Source: Cynocephalus volans (lineage: Eukaryota; Chordata; Mammalia; Dermoptera; Cynocephalidae). From it: a DNA stretch of 64,000 nt. Under the pieces are notes generated by a model. It worked only from the letters and a program-made list of their open reading frames with translations, did not search any database and was not told the origin of the DNA. The translations under genes and the position numbers were made by a program. The stretch is taken from assembly GCF_027409185.1 (NCBI RefSeq), contig NC_084478.1, positions 78,475,624 through 78,539,623 on the forward strand, given 5' to 3'. Shown here piece after piece: positions 1-10,775 of the stretch; positions within the stretch are counted from its first letter, which is position 1; every line of letters begins with the position of its first letter.

Positions 1-24
1 CCCCCAAGACCGGTATAGGACTAT

Positions 25-237
25 TTAGTAGAAAAACAGAGGACAAGCGACAAAAGTGAACCATGGTAGCCAGTCAATATCAAAGTCTGCTTCCTCTAGG
101 CAGTCTGTAAGCATGGGAGTTTGCCAGCAAGGAGAAGAGATGATGTGGTGCACACAACTGAAAAGTAGAACAAAGAAGAGTATCACCAGTCCCAGAAAGC
201 AAAGTCCACCAACTTCAGCAGGGGTGATATTTTTCAT
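25..237 (-). pseudogene. Possible env leader remnant of the provirus
   Basis: Downstream of the integrase C-terminus on the minus strand, a frame opens with a methionine near 237 and runs into a strongly hydrophobic stretch (GLVILFFVLLFSCV), like an Env signal peptide. In gammaretroviruses env overlaps or closely follows the end of pol, so the position fits. Only about 70 codons are visible before the left edge and no surface-unit motif can be checked. It could also be chance hydrophobic sequence. Confidence 0.4.
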
Positions 238-379
238 TTCTTGTCTGGAGGGTGAAGTGTTTTGTGGCTTTCTTCTTGAATTTGGGATAACCAAATTGTG
301 GTGGGACCTGTTTGTTAATCTGTAATGAGAAGAGACAAATGGGACCTCATGAGATACCGGCTGGGAAGCTTGCAGAGAG

Positions 380-1449
380 AGATCTTCTGGATTGGGGGCC
401 TTTTTAAATTTGGAGTGGTGTATCCAGTGTGTGAATCCCTGCAGTCTAGCAGCCGTAAGGTGGTGAGAATTACTTGGTGGGGGCCCCTCCATTTGTGTTT
501 TAGGTCTATGGAGGATTGGTGTATCCAAACCCAGTCACCAGGTTGGATGGAAATAGAAGTGGGGTCATAGTTTTGGACTGGTCAGGGAAGGATGGTGTTA
601 GCATATTCCCTTATGAGGTGACAGGTGGAGTGTATGGCCAGCCATAGGTCAGGGAGAGGAAACTCGGTTGAGATAGTGGATGAAATAGGCACCTGCTGAA
701 TAACAAAAGGCCTACCATACAGTAATTTGAAGGGACTGAGATCAGTTGGTTTTCGTGGAAGGGTGCACAACCTTGTCAAGGCTAGAGGAAGCAGAGTGGT
801 CCAGGGCTTTTGTAAGTCAAGAGCCATAGTCTACTGAGGTGTTGTTTTAAAAGTGTTGGCCCTTTCAACTTTCCCTGAAGACTGTGGTCTATAAGGAATG
901 TGGCATCTCCATTTGGTTCCTAACATATTTACTACTTCCTGTGTGACCTTTGAGATGAATGCAGGTCCATTATCTGACTGTATGGAAGTGGGACGGCCAA
1001 ATCGAGGTATACTTTCTGTGAGAAGTATTTGTGCTACTTCTTTGCCTTTTCAGCGGTTACTGGAAATGCCTCCATCCATCCTGTGAATGTGTCCACCAGG
1101 GTGAGAAGGTAGCGGTATCACTTTACAGTTGGCATGTGAGTGAAGTCTTACTGCCAGTCCTGTCCTGGAAGGTAGCCTCGAGTTTGGTGTGTGGGAAATG
1201 GGGGAGGTCGGGCCTTACCTTGAGGTGAGGTGGAAGTACAGATGGTGCCAGTGGAGGTGATTTGTTGTAGTTGTGTGTGTAGGTTGGGACAATATATTGG
1301 TGTCTGAATAAGTGTCTGAAACCCACGTGGAAATGATGGTGTATGTCTTGTAGGATTTGTGTCTGTTGAGCTTGAGGCAGGACTAATTTATTGTTGAGAT
1401 ATATCCAATCTCCTCTGACTTCAGCTCCCAGTTGATGATAAAGTAAGCA

Positions 1450-1491
<42 letters not shown>

Positions 1492-1530
1492 TCTTTGTCG
1501 TGACCGGCACTCAGCCAGTAAGTGCACCGG
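380..1530 (-). pseudogene. Endogenous retrovirus integrase, broken
   Basis: The catalytic core is recognisable on the minus strand. The first Asp lies in VDTFTGW (codon 1091-1093), the second in SDNGPAF (972-974), and the Glu in SGKVER (864-866), giving the D,D-35-E spacing of retroviral integrases. The second Asp and the Glu are in one frame, but the first Asp is offset by one nucleotide, so a frameshift separates them. The C-terminal domain follows, with YGRP (about 700-715) and WIHHS (about 411-425) motifs. The N-terminal zinc-binding histidines (QDIHHHFHVG) lie near 1320-1350. A SINE splits the N-terminal part at 1455-1618. Not functional. Confidence 0.9.
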
Positions 1531-1618
1531 CCATTCCTATATAGGATCCGAACCCGCGGCGGGAGCATCCCCGCGCTCCCAGCGCCGCACTCTCCCGAGT
1601 GCGCCACGGGCTCGGCCC
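1455..1618 (-). mobile_element. tRNA-derived SINE (CYN type) inserted in pol
   Basis: On the minus strand this begins with a tRNA-like body (GGGCCGAGCCCGTGGC), has a B-box-like GGGTTCGGATCC, a TATATAGG motif, a GGTCACGAC tail region and a long A tail (the T run at about 1453-1490). The 15-bp sequence AAAGTAAGCACTCTT flanks it at 1440-1454 and 1619-1633, a perfect target-site duplication. This copy has a GC-rich self-complementary stretch (GGGAGC...GCTCCC) in the anticodon-arm region that the copy at 63513-63681 lacks. Confidence 0.92.
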
Positions 1619-1633
1619 AAAGTAAGCACTCTT

Positions 1634-2480
1634 GACAGGAGTATGTTGGAGAATGAGTGGAGGTTAGGGTTAAGATCTGTTGTAGTGAAGTGACATCTGC
1701 CCTTTTGGCTTCTGCATCTGCAAAGCTGTTGCCTTGGGCTATAGGGTCACTGGGTGACTGGGGTCCTTTGCAATGTATGACCACGGCAGCTTTAGGGAGT
1801 TCGGCAGCTTGTAAGAGTTTGTGGATAAGGTTACCATTTACGATAGGTGTGCCTTTTGTGGTTAGACACCCCCTTTCTTGCCAGATGACTGCATGATAGT
1901 GTATGATGTTGTATGCATATTTTGAGTCAGTATAGACACTAATGATGCAGCCTTTTGCTAGTGTGAGAGCTCACAAGAGAGCTTTCAATTCTGCTTGTAG
2001 AGAGGTGGTGCTGGCTGGCAGGGGACTGGCCTCATGAATGAGTTACAATGGCATATCCTGCCTGACCGGTTTTGGGACTAGAACTTCCATCAATGAACCA
2101 GGTTGGTGCATCAGGTAATTCTGATTCACTAATGTGAGAAAAGGGAGAAAACAAGGAGTCTGTGATTTCCATGCGAGAGTGGGGGGAATGAGGGGTGGAT
2201 GGTATAGGAAGTAGAGTAGCAGGGTTAATAGAGGCTCATATCTGGAAGGTGACTTTAGGGTTATTAACTACGAGGCATGCATTTATTGTAGGCGGGAAGG
2301 GGAGAGAAAAAGTAGAGTTTTGTGAGAAAGAAGCTCTGGCAGGTTGTGAGAAGAGAGAATGGGTTAGTGGCTGTCCCAAATTAAGTTTTGGGGTTTCTGG
2401 AATTAGTAGGGTGGCTGTTCCTAAATCCTTGGGGCAGGCCAGCCATCCTTGAATAACTGACCCTAGCTGCTTCAACAGAT
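1634..2480 (-). pseudogene. Endogenous retrovirus RT connection / RNase H region
   Basis: Between the RT palm and the integrase, several short minus-strand frames resemble the connection and RNase H domains of class I retroviral pol. One example is the RNase H end near 1660-1740, with DPIAQGNSFADAEAKRA, matching the usual 'GN..AD..AK' end of the domain. The frame is not continuous and the catalytic acidic residues cannot all be placed. Assignment rests on position and this end motif. Confidence 0.7.
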
Positions 2481-3600
2481 AGGCTATGGGTTGGAAAGTT
2501 TCTCCTCGTTTTTGTGTAAGTATGCCTTGACCAAACCCCTCTCTAGTGTGTATAAAAAGGTAGAAAGATTTGGAGGGATCTGGTATCCTTAAGGCAGGAG
2601 CGTGAGTTAGAGCCTTTTTTAATTTGGGAAAAGGAGTGGCTATTGAACTAGGGGCAAGAAGAAGCTCATCTATAGGCCAGTGAGTGGCTATGTACAGGAG
2701 CTTGGCCAGGGGGCCAAAATTGGGAATTCACAGTCTGAAAAAACCTGCTAACCCCCAAAAGGATAAAATATCTCTCTTAGAGGTCGGGAGTGGCCAGTGT
2801 TCAATGAGAGTTCTGAAGTCGGTCATCATGGCTTTATGGGTGGGGGTCAAGTATAGTCCCAGATATGTGACCTGAGTTTGAGATAGTTGGACTTTGGAAG
2901 AGGAGACATGATATCCCTTATCACCCAAGAAATTGAGAAGCAGGGCAGTATATTGTTGAGAAAGTTTTTCAGAAGGACTGCAGAGTAAGACATCATCGAC
3001 ATATTGGAGAATGGTGGCTGGAGAGAGGTTTAGAGAGGAGAGATCTGAAGCTAGAACCTGTCCAAAAAAGTGGGGACTGTCTCTGAAAATTTGAGGTAGG
3101 ACCATCTATGTTAATTGAGTGGACTGTAAAGTGTTGGGGTCTGTCCAAGTAAAGGCAAAAAGATTTTGAGAAGAGGAATCCAAGGAGATGGTAAAAAAAA
3201 AAAAAAAAAAAAAGTGTCCTTTAAGTCAATGGAGAAATGAGAGGTAGAGGGTGGAATTTGGGAGAGGATAGTGTAGGGATTGGACACGATGGGATTGATG
3301 GGTATCACTGCTTGGTTGATCAGTTGGAGGTCCTGAACTAGATGGTAAGAGCTGTTGGGCTTTTTTATAGGCAATATTGGGGTGTTCTAGGGTGAGTGTG
3401 TGTGTTTTAGCAAGCCAGCTTGAAGTAATCATTGTTGGATAATGGGTTTTAGTCCCCGTAATCCCTCTTTAGAGACTGGATATTGAGTCTGGTTGGGAAA
3501 AGTAGAGGGGTCTTTTAGGGTTATTTTTATGGGAGAGTGGTGATTGGCAATGGAAGGAGTGGAGGTGTCCCATACCTTTGGGTGGACTAAGGTAGGAGAC
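2480..3600 (-). pseudogene. Endogenous retrovirus reverse transcriptase, broken
   Basis: The RT palm is clear: YVDD (2992-3003) is the polymerase active-site motif, preceded by FRDSPHFFGQ and followed by the SSSKVQLSQTQVTYLG segment. Upstream come KKPNSSYHLVQDL and the first catalytic Asp region (SIDLKDTFF) near 3215-3235. A run of 21 A on the plus strand (3193-3213) interrupts the sequence directly after that motif, and a frame change follows. The reading frame is therefore dead although individual motifs survive. Confidence 0.93.
3193..3213 (+). repeat. Poly-A run inside the RT region
   Basis: Twenty-one consecutive A break the RT frame, giving a phenylalanine run on the minus strand. No flanking element or clear target duplication was found, so this may be slippage expansion rather than an insertion. 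Confidence 0.95.
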
Positions 3601-4060
3601 ATTGGATGAGGAGAAGGAGGAGGGTCTGAAAGGCATAGAAGTAGCAGTGGCTCTGGAGTGGGAAAAGAGAAGCAAACAGATGCTTTGAATTTGGAGAAAA
3701 TATCTCTTCCAATTAGGGGTGTGGGGCACTTGGGAATCACCATAAAGGAATGATAAAAGGTAACGTTAAAAAGGATGCAAAGCAAGGCAGGAGCTACTTT
3801 AGGTTTGAATGGAATGCCATTTACCCCCATAACAGAAATGGAAGAATCAAATATTTAGCCCTTATATTCCAGCAATACTGAGTGATTAGCCCCAGTGTCT
3901 AGGAGAAAACCTGCCACCATCACAGTTACCCAGGGAACAGTGGTGGAAATTTCCTTGACAGCTGGATGTTGAGAAGTCCCCAGGCTCTGTCAGTCGCAGT
4001 CTTCAGCAGCCAAGCCCAATAAGTCATATAGCTCCAAACCAGGCTCAGTAGGGGCTTTTG
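3600..4060 (-). pseudogene. Endogenous retrovirus protease, degenerate
   Basis: An aspartic protease active site is readable on the minus strand as LLDTGANHS, with the DTG codons at 3891-3899. About 55 codons later comes the PTPLIGRDIF segment (about 3700-3730), equivalent to the LLGRD motif near the C-terminus of retroviral proteases. An in-frame stop separates the two parts, near 3852-3858. Downstream, VWDTSTPSI marks the start of RT. Confidence 0.85.
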
Positions 4061-4090
4061 GAAGGACTGGAGTGGATCCAGATACCCTTT

Positions 4091-4132
4091 TACTACAACT
4101 TTCCAATGTCCCTTTTTACCACACAGGGGACA
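4091..4132 (-). other. Gag nucleocapsid zinc knuckle 2 (fourth ligand lost)
   Basis: The minus strand reads [14 protein letters not shown]. The first three zinc ligands fit the CCHC pattern, but the last position is Val instead of Cys. Two knuckles occur in several class I ERV groups; the loss here fits neutral decay. Confidence 0.85.
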
Positions 4133-4159
4133 GGGCCCTGGTGGGGGCCTCGGGTTTGG

Positions 4160-4201
4160 GCAGACACTGGCCCAGTGCCCGGGCTTGCCGCACTTGAAGC
4201 A
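4160..4201 (-). other. Gag nucleocapsid zinc knuckle 1 (CCHC intact)
   Basis: The minus strand encodes [14 protein letters not shown], matching C-X2-C-X4-H-X4-C, the RNA-binding zinc knuckle of retroviral nucleocapsid. All four ligands are present in this copy. Confidence 0.95.
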
Positions 4202-5535
4202 GTTACCTGGTAGAACAGTCAGTCGTTTTCCTGGAGTCAGTCATTTAAAATTTCTGGCTCCCCTGGATAGCTGTGGCTAGTAGCTGGTATTTAATCTTAT
4301 CATGCTTTAGTTTGAGGGCCTTTGATTCTTCCTCTCTGCCATTGAAGATTTTGAAAGACAATTTTGGGGGGGGGGATATTAAGTCTGTCCTCTAGTTTTT
4401 GGAGTTTTCTACAAATGTCAGGAGCAGACTGTGATATGAAGTGATCATGTAAGTAGAATTTTCCCTCTTCTGAGTCTATATCGATATTAGTATATTTTAG
4501 GATGGCCTCTGTAAGTCGTGACATGAAAAGGGCCGATTTTCATTTGGATCTTGGGTGATCTCTTTGATGTTATTATCGTTGATAGGTTTAATAAAGGCCT
4601 TTTTCATGTCTTGTATGAGGCAAGTAAGCATGTGACCCCTTTTTATGTGGTGAGGAGAGCCAAATTGGTAATCCCAGTTGGGCTCGGCTCACAGCACTGA
4701 CGTGGGGCCCACAGCATACTGTTCAGGGGTTTAATCATATAAATCATCTGCATGAGACTGGGCTGCCATCCAGACCCATCCCCTCTCCTTGGGGGTAAGG
4801 GAAGAGGAAAGGATAACATGGATATCGTGCCATGGAAGATCATAGGATTGAATAAGATTGGAACTCCTTAATATATCGACATCTCGATTTCAATTTGGGA
4901 CATATCATTTAAAGAGAAAGGGACATGGACTCTGACTATGCCTTCTGCTCCTGGTACCTCATGCAAAGGTAGGAGAGGGGAAGGAGGGTGGTCAGTCACT
5001 GTGGCTTTAAGAGCAGAAGGGTTAGGTTTTTGAGATCTGGTGACAGGAGGGGAAGAGAGAGGTGAAGGCGGGTCAGATGTAGGTGAGTCGAGGTAGGAAG
5101 AGGTAGGATATGGTGGTGGTAGGGAGGGGGATGGGGCAGTTGGGGTGGCTGGGATTGAAATCAGAGGCAGAAGGAGGAGAGAAAAATGAGAAGATTTTGG
5201 GGGCTTGTAGTTGAGGAGGAGAATTTGGTAAGAGTTACAAGTGCAACAGAGAGAGGGTCGAGAATGAAGGTAAACAAAGGCTTGGGCATAGGGGACCTCT
5301 GACCACTTTCCATTGCGGTGGAGGAAATTTTCTAAATCACAGAGAATTTGGAAATCAAAAATGCTGTGCTCTGGCCACCAGCTTTCATTATCCAATTTTT
5401 ACTGTGGCCAGGCAGTGTTGCGGAAGAAAACAAGTCATTTTGGGTGGATATCAGGTGAGAGTGCAAGTATCTTTACGTTGCGGAGAAGGCATCTCAAAGA
5501 GTCTTTCGCAGAATACAAGATATCTGATTGCCCAT

Positions 5536-6273
5536 GAAGTGAAATGTAAATTTGGGGGGGTAAGAGAAATTCAAGTCCCTGAGATCTTCAGCAAAGACCA
5601 GGCATCCCTGGAAATCTGTGGGGATCTGAGAGTGAGAGGCAAACCAACAACACTAGGTGTCCCTAAGTGTGGAGGTGCCTAGCCACCAGTGTGGCTGAAA
5701 GGGGAGCCACCGCCCTGGTGCCAGGGTTTTGAGGACAGTCCTGGACTGCCTGTGAATGGAGTCCTGTAGTGAGAGGGAAGCAAGATTTCACTCGCCTAAG
5801 CATAGATCAATAGCTAGTGCTGGATGCAAAGGTCAGCAATGGAATGCAGTGGCAAAAAACAGCTGGTTCAAGTCTCGGGACAGGGTAGAGGAGGTAAAGC
5901 AAAAGATAAATCTCCACCCTGTCAGACACTGACTACTAAGGCAAACAATCCTGGGGCCTTTAGGCCGGTGTAGCCTTGGCCGACAGTCTTCAGTTGCCAT
6001 CAGTTATGCTGCCTTTTCATGTGAGATCTGAGAGAGAGAGAGAGGGAGAGAAAAGAGAGGGTTTGAGAGCAGGTGGGGGTAGGGATGAAGGACCGCTCAG
6101 GATCTGAGAGTAAGCCTGGGATGAGCTTCCACTGCCCTCTGCTTCTCAGGTTGCAAGAGAAAATCCTTCACCAGAGTCCCCAACCCCATTCTGGGGGGTG
6201 AGAAGCAGAGAGAGAGAGAGTGCCAGTGCTCGCCACATTCGTGGCCAGGGTGCCTGGAAGCCAAACTACCTGT
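5536..6273 (-). other. Provirus leader between PBS and gag
   Basis: About 740 bp separate the primer-binding-like site from the gag start. It contains GA-rich simple runs (6027-6060 and 6208-6220). No coding sequence is recognisable. By position it is the 5' untranslated/packaging leader. Confidence 0.6.
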
Positions 6274-6291
6274 CCACACCATTGGGCACCA
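6274..6291 (-). promoter_or_regulatory. Putative retroviral primer-binding site
   Basis: Five nucleotides downstream of the LTR end (minus strand), the sequence begins TGGTGCCCAATGG. The TGG start and its position are as expected for an 18-nt tRNA primer site. I could not assign the tRNA from memory. Confidence 0.6.
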
Positions 6292-6296
6292 ATAAA

Positions 6297-6736
6297 TGTT
6301 AGGGTTGGTGAGATGGAGAAAACAAAGAGAGAGACCTGAGCCAGGCACTATATCAGCCAAAAGCTTTATTCCACTAACATGCAGGGGAGACTGAGACAGA
6401 TCAGTTCCCCCAAACTAAGGAAAGCCAGGGGTTTATAAGACTTTTAGGCAGGGTTCAGAGTAATGGGCAATTTTGAAATCAGTGGTATGCAAGGTGACAC
6501 AGAGTCTCTGTGGTCTGATAACATCTGATAGGTTAAGTCAAGGTTGCCAATTAGCCACTGTCTCAGTACAAAGCGTTCTAGCCCAAAGCCTGCTAAACAC
6601 AACGCGCAAGACATTCCCTTGATGATAACAGTAATGTTTACCCCTTCCCAGGGGATGAATCCCAGTTCCCAGAGAAGAAAGGAAAAAGGGGGATCGGGGG
6701 AGTCTCAATATGGTTGTGCTGAAGCTAAGCTAGCCA
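6297..6736 (-). mobile_element. 5' LTR of the class I provirus
   Basis: The LTR runs on the minus strand from TGGCTAGCTTAGC (ending at 6736) to CCTAACA (6297), with the TG...CA ends of a retroviral LTR. It has a TATA box, TTATAAAC (6431-6438), and an AATAAA polyadenylation signal (6365-6370) in proper order, followed by a CT-rich U5. It aligns along nearly its whole length with the solo LTR at 18997-19461. The adjoining sequence at 6737 is MaLR internal sequence, so the provirus inserted into an older MaLR element. Confidence 0.92.
6365..6438 (-). promoter_or_regulatory. LTR TATA box and polyadenylation signal
   Basis: On the minus strand, TTATAAAC at 6431-6438 is followed about 60 nt later by AATAAA at 6365-6370, the compact U3-R arrangement of gammaretroviral LTRs. 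The same pair occurs in the solo LTR (19311-19318 and 19379-19384). Confidence 0.75.
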
Positions 6737-6908
6737 TAAGACCCAATAGTAACCAGTCTCTAAGGCATTCCAAACTTTCCTTAATCTTTTTGGCTTCTTC
6801 TGAGTCCCCCAATCTCCTCCAACCTTTGCCTAACACCCAGTTCCAAAGCTGCTTCCACATTTTCAAGTATTTTTTATAAGCAACACCCCACTTCTGGTAC
6901 CAATTTTC
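6737..6908 (-). mobile_element. MaLR (MST/THE1-type) internal fragment
   Basis: The minus strand reads GGTACCAGAAGTGGGGTG followed by a segment with ATGTGGAAGCAGC and TTTGGAACTGGGT. I recognise these as the 5' internal sequence of THE1/MST-type MaLR elements, directly after their LTR. The fragment stops where the class I LTR begins (6736). Confidence 0.75.
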
Positions 6909-7338
6909 CTTATTAGTCCATCTCTGTTGCTTATAACAAAATACACAGAACTGATGATTTATAAAGAAAATGAAATTTATTGCTTACAGTTTCTGAGGCC
7001 AAGAAGTCCAAAGTCCATCTGGTGGTGGCAACAGTGACCCAGGGGTCTCACATTGCAAGATGGTGGAAGCAGAGAGAGCAGAGAGAGAGAAAATGATGGA
7101 CTCTCCTCTTCTTTTAAAGCCCTCAGAACCATGCCCCTGACCATCATTTTTAATCCATTCACTGTTGCACGGTCCTACAATCCAATCACCTCTTCAAGGC
7201 TTCACCTTTCAATTGCCACAATAGGATTTCCCTCCCTCTTAACGGTCAAAGTGGGGGCTAAGTTTCTAATACATAAAATGTGGGGGACACAATTCAAGCT
7301 TCAGGGAGTTTGGGGGGGACATAATTCAATCCACTACA
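6909..7338 (-). mobile_element. MaLR LTR (MST/MLT1 type)
   Basis: In plus orientation the block starts TATTAGTCCATCTCTGTTGC and ends near CAATCCACTACA, the reverse complement of a MaLR LTR that ends in GGACTAATA. Internal landmarks (GATGATTTATAAAGAAAATG, a GAGAGA-rich stretch, and a GGGGGACA motif near the right end) match the two other MST-like copies at 9679 and 34704. Its internal region follows at 6737-6908. Confidence 0.8.
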
Positions 7339-9678
7339 GTACTGCATTCCTTTTTACTGCAAAACAGTATTCCATTATATAAATATTCCACTTCATCATC
7401 AGTTATTGGACATTTTAATTATTTCCACTTTTGGCTATTATAAATAATGTTACATAAATATTTGTGTACAAGTTTTTTGTGAACACATGTTTTCATTTGT
7501 CTTGTGTATATATCTAGGAATGGAATTGCTGGGTTATATAGTAACTCTATGTTAAACTGTTTAAGGAACCACCAGACTGTTTCCCATAGTGGCTGCACAT
7601 TTTGCACACCTACCAGTAATGTATGAGGATTTGAATTTCCCCACATCATTTCCAACACTTGTCTTTTTATTTTTACCATCCTAGTGGGTGTGAAGTCATA
7701 TCTCATTGTGGTTTTGATTTGCATTTCCATGATGGCTAACAATGCCAAGCATCTTTTCATTCCCCATTTGTGAATCTTCTTTGGAGAAATATTTATTCAA
7801 ATCCTTTGCCAATTTTTAAATTGGGTTATTTGTCTTTTTATATTGAGTTATAAGAGTTCTTTATATATTGTAAATACAAGTTCCTTATCAGATTTTCAAA
7901 TATTTTCTCCCATTCTGTGGGTTGTCTTTTCACTGTCTTGATGGTGTACTTTGAAGCAAAACAGTTTTTAATTTTGATGAAGTCCAACTTATCTGTTTTC
8001 TTTTGTCACTTATGCTTTTGGTGTCATATCTAGGAAGGCTTTGCCTAACCCAGGATCATGGAAATTAACTCCTAGATTTTCTTCTAAGAGTTTTATAGAT
8101 TTTGCTCTTGCACTTAGGTCTATTATTCATTTGGAGTTCATTTGTGTGTATGTTGTAAGGTAGTGGTCCGACTTCATTCTTGTCCATGTGGCTATTTAAT
8201 TGTTCCAGCATCATTTGTTGAAAATTCTATTCTTTCCCCCATTGAATAGTTTTGGCATTCTAGTCAAAATTCAATCAACCACAAACAGTTTATTTCTAGA
8301 CTTCCAATTGTATCCCATTGATCTCAACGTTTGTTCTTACACCAGTACCAAACTGCCATGATTATTGTAACTTTGGGGTAAGTTTTGAAATCAGGACGTG
8401 TGAGTCCTCCAACTTTTTTTTCACTCAAGATTATTTTGACTATTCTGGGTCCCTTGTATTTCCATATGATTTTAAGAGCCAGCTTGTCTAATTCTGTGAA
8501 AAAGCCATTTGGGACTTTTACAGGAATAGGGTGGAATTTGTAGATTAAATTGGGAGTTCTGGCATCATAACATTAAGATTTCCAATCCTTGAACATGGGA
8601 TGTCTTTCTATTTATTTAGGTCTTCAATTTCTTTCAGCAATGTTTTGTAGTTTTCAGTATACAAGTATTGCACTTTTGTTACATTTTTACCTAAGTATTT
8701 TCTTGATTCTATTGTAAACAGAATTTTCTTAAATCCATTTCAGACTGCTTATTGCAAATGTACAGAAATGAAACTAATTTTTGTATATTGACTTTGTCTC
8801 CTGAAACCTTGTTGAACTTATCTATTAATTCTAATAGTGTTGTATGTGTGTGTGCATTCCTTGAGATTTTCTATATATGAGGGCATGCCATCTGTGACTA
8901 GCAATAATTTTAGTTCTTTTTTCCCAATGTGGATGCCTTTTGTTTCATTTTCTTTCCTAATTTCCCTGGCTTGAACCTCCAGTGATGAGAGTGGACATCT
9001 TTGTTTTGTTCCTGATCTTAGGAGAAGAGCTTTTGGTCTTTCATCATTAAGTATGATGTTAGCTGTGGAGGGTTTCACAGATACTCTTTATCAAGTTGAG
9101 GATGTTCCCTTCTATTCTTAGTTTGTTTAGTGTTTTTATTATAAAAGGGTGTTGGATTTTTGTCATTTGCTATTATCTCTATTGAGATAATCATGTGGAT
9201 TTTTTTTCTTTATTCTATTAACATGGTGTATTACATTGATTGGTTTTCATATGTTGAACCAACCTTGAACTCCTGGCATAAATCCCACTTGGTCATTGAG
9301 GATAATCCTTTTTAAATGCTGCCAGATTAGATTTACTAGTATTTTGTTGAGGATATTTGCAACCATATTCATAAGGGATATTGGTCTGTAATTTTTATGC
9401 ATTGTGATGTCTTTTTCTGGTTTTGTTATCAGCACCATACTAGCCTCATAGAAGAGTTGGGAAGTGTTCCCTACTCTTCAGTTTTTTGGAAGAGTTTGCA
9501 AAGGATTCGGTATTGTTTTTGTAAAAAAATATTTGGTAGAATTTACCAATGAAGCCATCTGGACCTGGACTTTTCTTTGTGAGTAGTTTTTTGTTTTTTG
9601 TTTTTAAGCACTAATCGATTCTCCTTACTTGTTAAAGATTATCAACTTCTTCTTGGATCCATTTTGGTAGTTTGTATT
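7339..9678 (-). mobile_element. L1 3' part, antisense (ORF2 C-terminus and RT)
   Basis: Minus-strand frames are L1 ORF2. The C-terminal domain is at 7419-7760 (NPAIPFLDIY, the IKTTMRY segment). RT segments are at 8818-9078 (GTKQRCPLSSL) and 9247-9438 ([19 protein letters not shown]). Stops and frameshifts are frequent, so this is an old copy. The element continues beyond the MaLR LTR at 10063. Confidence 0.93.
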
Positions 9679-10062
9679 TGTCTTAGTCTGTTTTGTGCTG
9701 CTATAACAGAATACCTGAGACTGGATAATTTACAAAGAAAAGAAATTTATTTTTTACAGTTCAGGAGGCTAGAAAGTCCAAGATCAAGGCATCAGGATCT
9801 GGTGAGGGTCTTCTTGCTCTGTCCTCACATGACAAAAGACAGAAGGGTAAAAGGGGATGAACACTGCATCTTCACATGGCAGAAGAGTAGAAGAGAATGA
9901 GCCCACTCCTGCAAGCCCTTTTTATAGCAGCATTAACCCATTCATGAGGGTGGAACCCTCATGACTGAAACACCTCCCTAAAGGCCCCACCTCCCAACAT
10001 TGTTGCATTGGGGATTCAGTTTCCAACATATGAATTTTGGGGGACATATTCATACCATAGCA
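9679..10062 (-). mobile_element. MaLR LTR (MSTA-like) inserted in L1
   Basis: It begins TGTCTTAGTCTGTTTTGTGC and ends ATTCATACCATAGCA in plus orientation, the reverse of an MST-type LTR. L1 sequence flanks it on both sides and joins directly when it is removed. The 5-bp flanks (GTATT/GTTTC) are only a weak target duplication. Confidence 0.85.
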
Positions 10063-10565
10063 GTTTCTTTCTAGGAATTTGTCCATTTCATCTAAGTTTT
10101 TTTATCTTTGGCATATAGTTTTCTGTAATATATATTCAGCACCCCAAATCTGAAAATCTGGAACCTGAAATGCTACAAAATCTGAAACTTTTTTGAGTGC
10201 CGACATGATGCTCAAAGGAAATGATCATTGGAGCATTTTGGACTTCTGATTTTTTCAATTTGAAGTGCTCGACCAGCAAGTATAATGCAAATATTCCAAA
10301 ATCTGAAAAAATCTGAAATCTGAAACACTTCTGGTCCCAAGAAATTTGGATAAAGGGTATTCAACCTGTATTTACTTATAACACTTTTTATATCTGTAAG
10401 GTCAGTACTGGGGTCCCTTTTTTCATTCCTGTTGATCTTTTCAAAGAACCAATTTCTTGTTTCATTGCTTTTCTCTGTAGTTTTTCTACTCTCTACTTCA
10501 TTTATTTCCATTCTAACCTTTATTACTCCCTTTGTTCCCCTTGCTTTAGGTTTATTCTTTTCCTT
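10063..10565 (-). mobile_element. L1 continuation, antisense, with DNA-transposon insertion
   Basis: L1 antisense sequence resumes (CTAGGAATTTGTCCATTTCA) and, after the interruption at 10133-10368, continues with TCTTTTCAAAGAACCAATTT, the ORF2 endonuclease-RT linker region read backwards. Confidence 0.85.
10133..10368. mobile_element. Tigger-like MITE (TA target site)
   Basis: An approximately 235-bp block is rich in repeated AAATCTGAAA motifs. It has inverted ends (TATTCAGCACCC at left; GGGTATTCAACCTG at right) and TA on each side, as for Tc1/mariner-Tigger insertions. L1 sequence is continuous across it. The exact family name is from memory and not certain. Confidence 0.65.
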
Positions 10566-10579
10566 TTTCAGCGAAATAC

Positions 10580-10775
10580 TGCCAATTTTCTTGCTGTGTC
10601 ACCCTAGGTCAGTCACTTTATCTCTCAGAGCTTTAGTTCCTCATTTGCAAAATGCTGGGGCCTACCTCATACGATTGTGGGGAGGATGAAACGAGATAAT
10701 GCAGATGAAGTACTTGGTGCTGAGGCTGGCACAGAGTCAGTGCTTAACAAATGGTAGCTTCTGTTATATTTTTGT
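10580..10775 (+). mobile_element. MIR SINE
   Basis: The sequence follows the MIR core in order: GTCAGTCACTTTATCTCTCA, AGCTTTAGTTCCTCATTTGC, CTACCTCAT, GATGAAACGAGATAATGC, GGCTGGCACAGAGTCAGTGC. It is an ancient tRNA-derived SINE in plus orientation, about 20-25% diverged by eye. Confidence 0.88.

Larger units (their letters stand above)
4070..5535 (-). pseudogene. Endogenous retrovirus gag, broken
   Basis: The likely start is at 5535, where the minus strand reads MGNQIS, a typical N-myristoylation context; a stop follows 13 codons later (5494-5496). The matrix portion continues in another frame (NESWWPEHSIFDFQ, about 5345-5390). It is followed by a proline-rich linker with a PPPY late-domain motif (5108-5119), then capsid beginning near VPFSLNDMSQIE (about 4895-4930). 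Capsid C-terminal sequence with SQSAPDICRKLQKLE lies at 4300-4524. Two nucleocapsid zinc knuckles end the gene. Multiple frame changes make it non-coding. Confidence 0.92.
1..6736 (-). mobile_element. Class I (gammaretrovirus-like) endogenous provirus, partial
   Basis: Read on the minus strand from right to left, the order is LTR, primer-binding-like site, gag, protease, RT, RNase H, integrase, then the start of an env-like leader at the left edge. The 3' LTR and most of env lie outside the window. Gag carries a PPPY motif and two CCHC-type knuckles, and RT carries YVDD, as expected for ERV class I of the HERV-H/9/W supergroup; that placement is inferred from motifs only. All frames are broken by stops, frameshifts, a SINE and a poly-A run, so this is a non-coding fossil. 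A solo LTR of the same family lies at 18997-19461. Confidence 0.93.
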
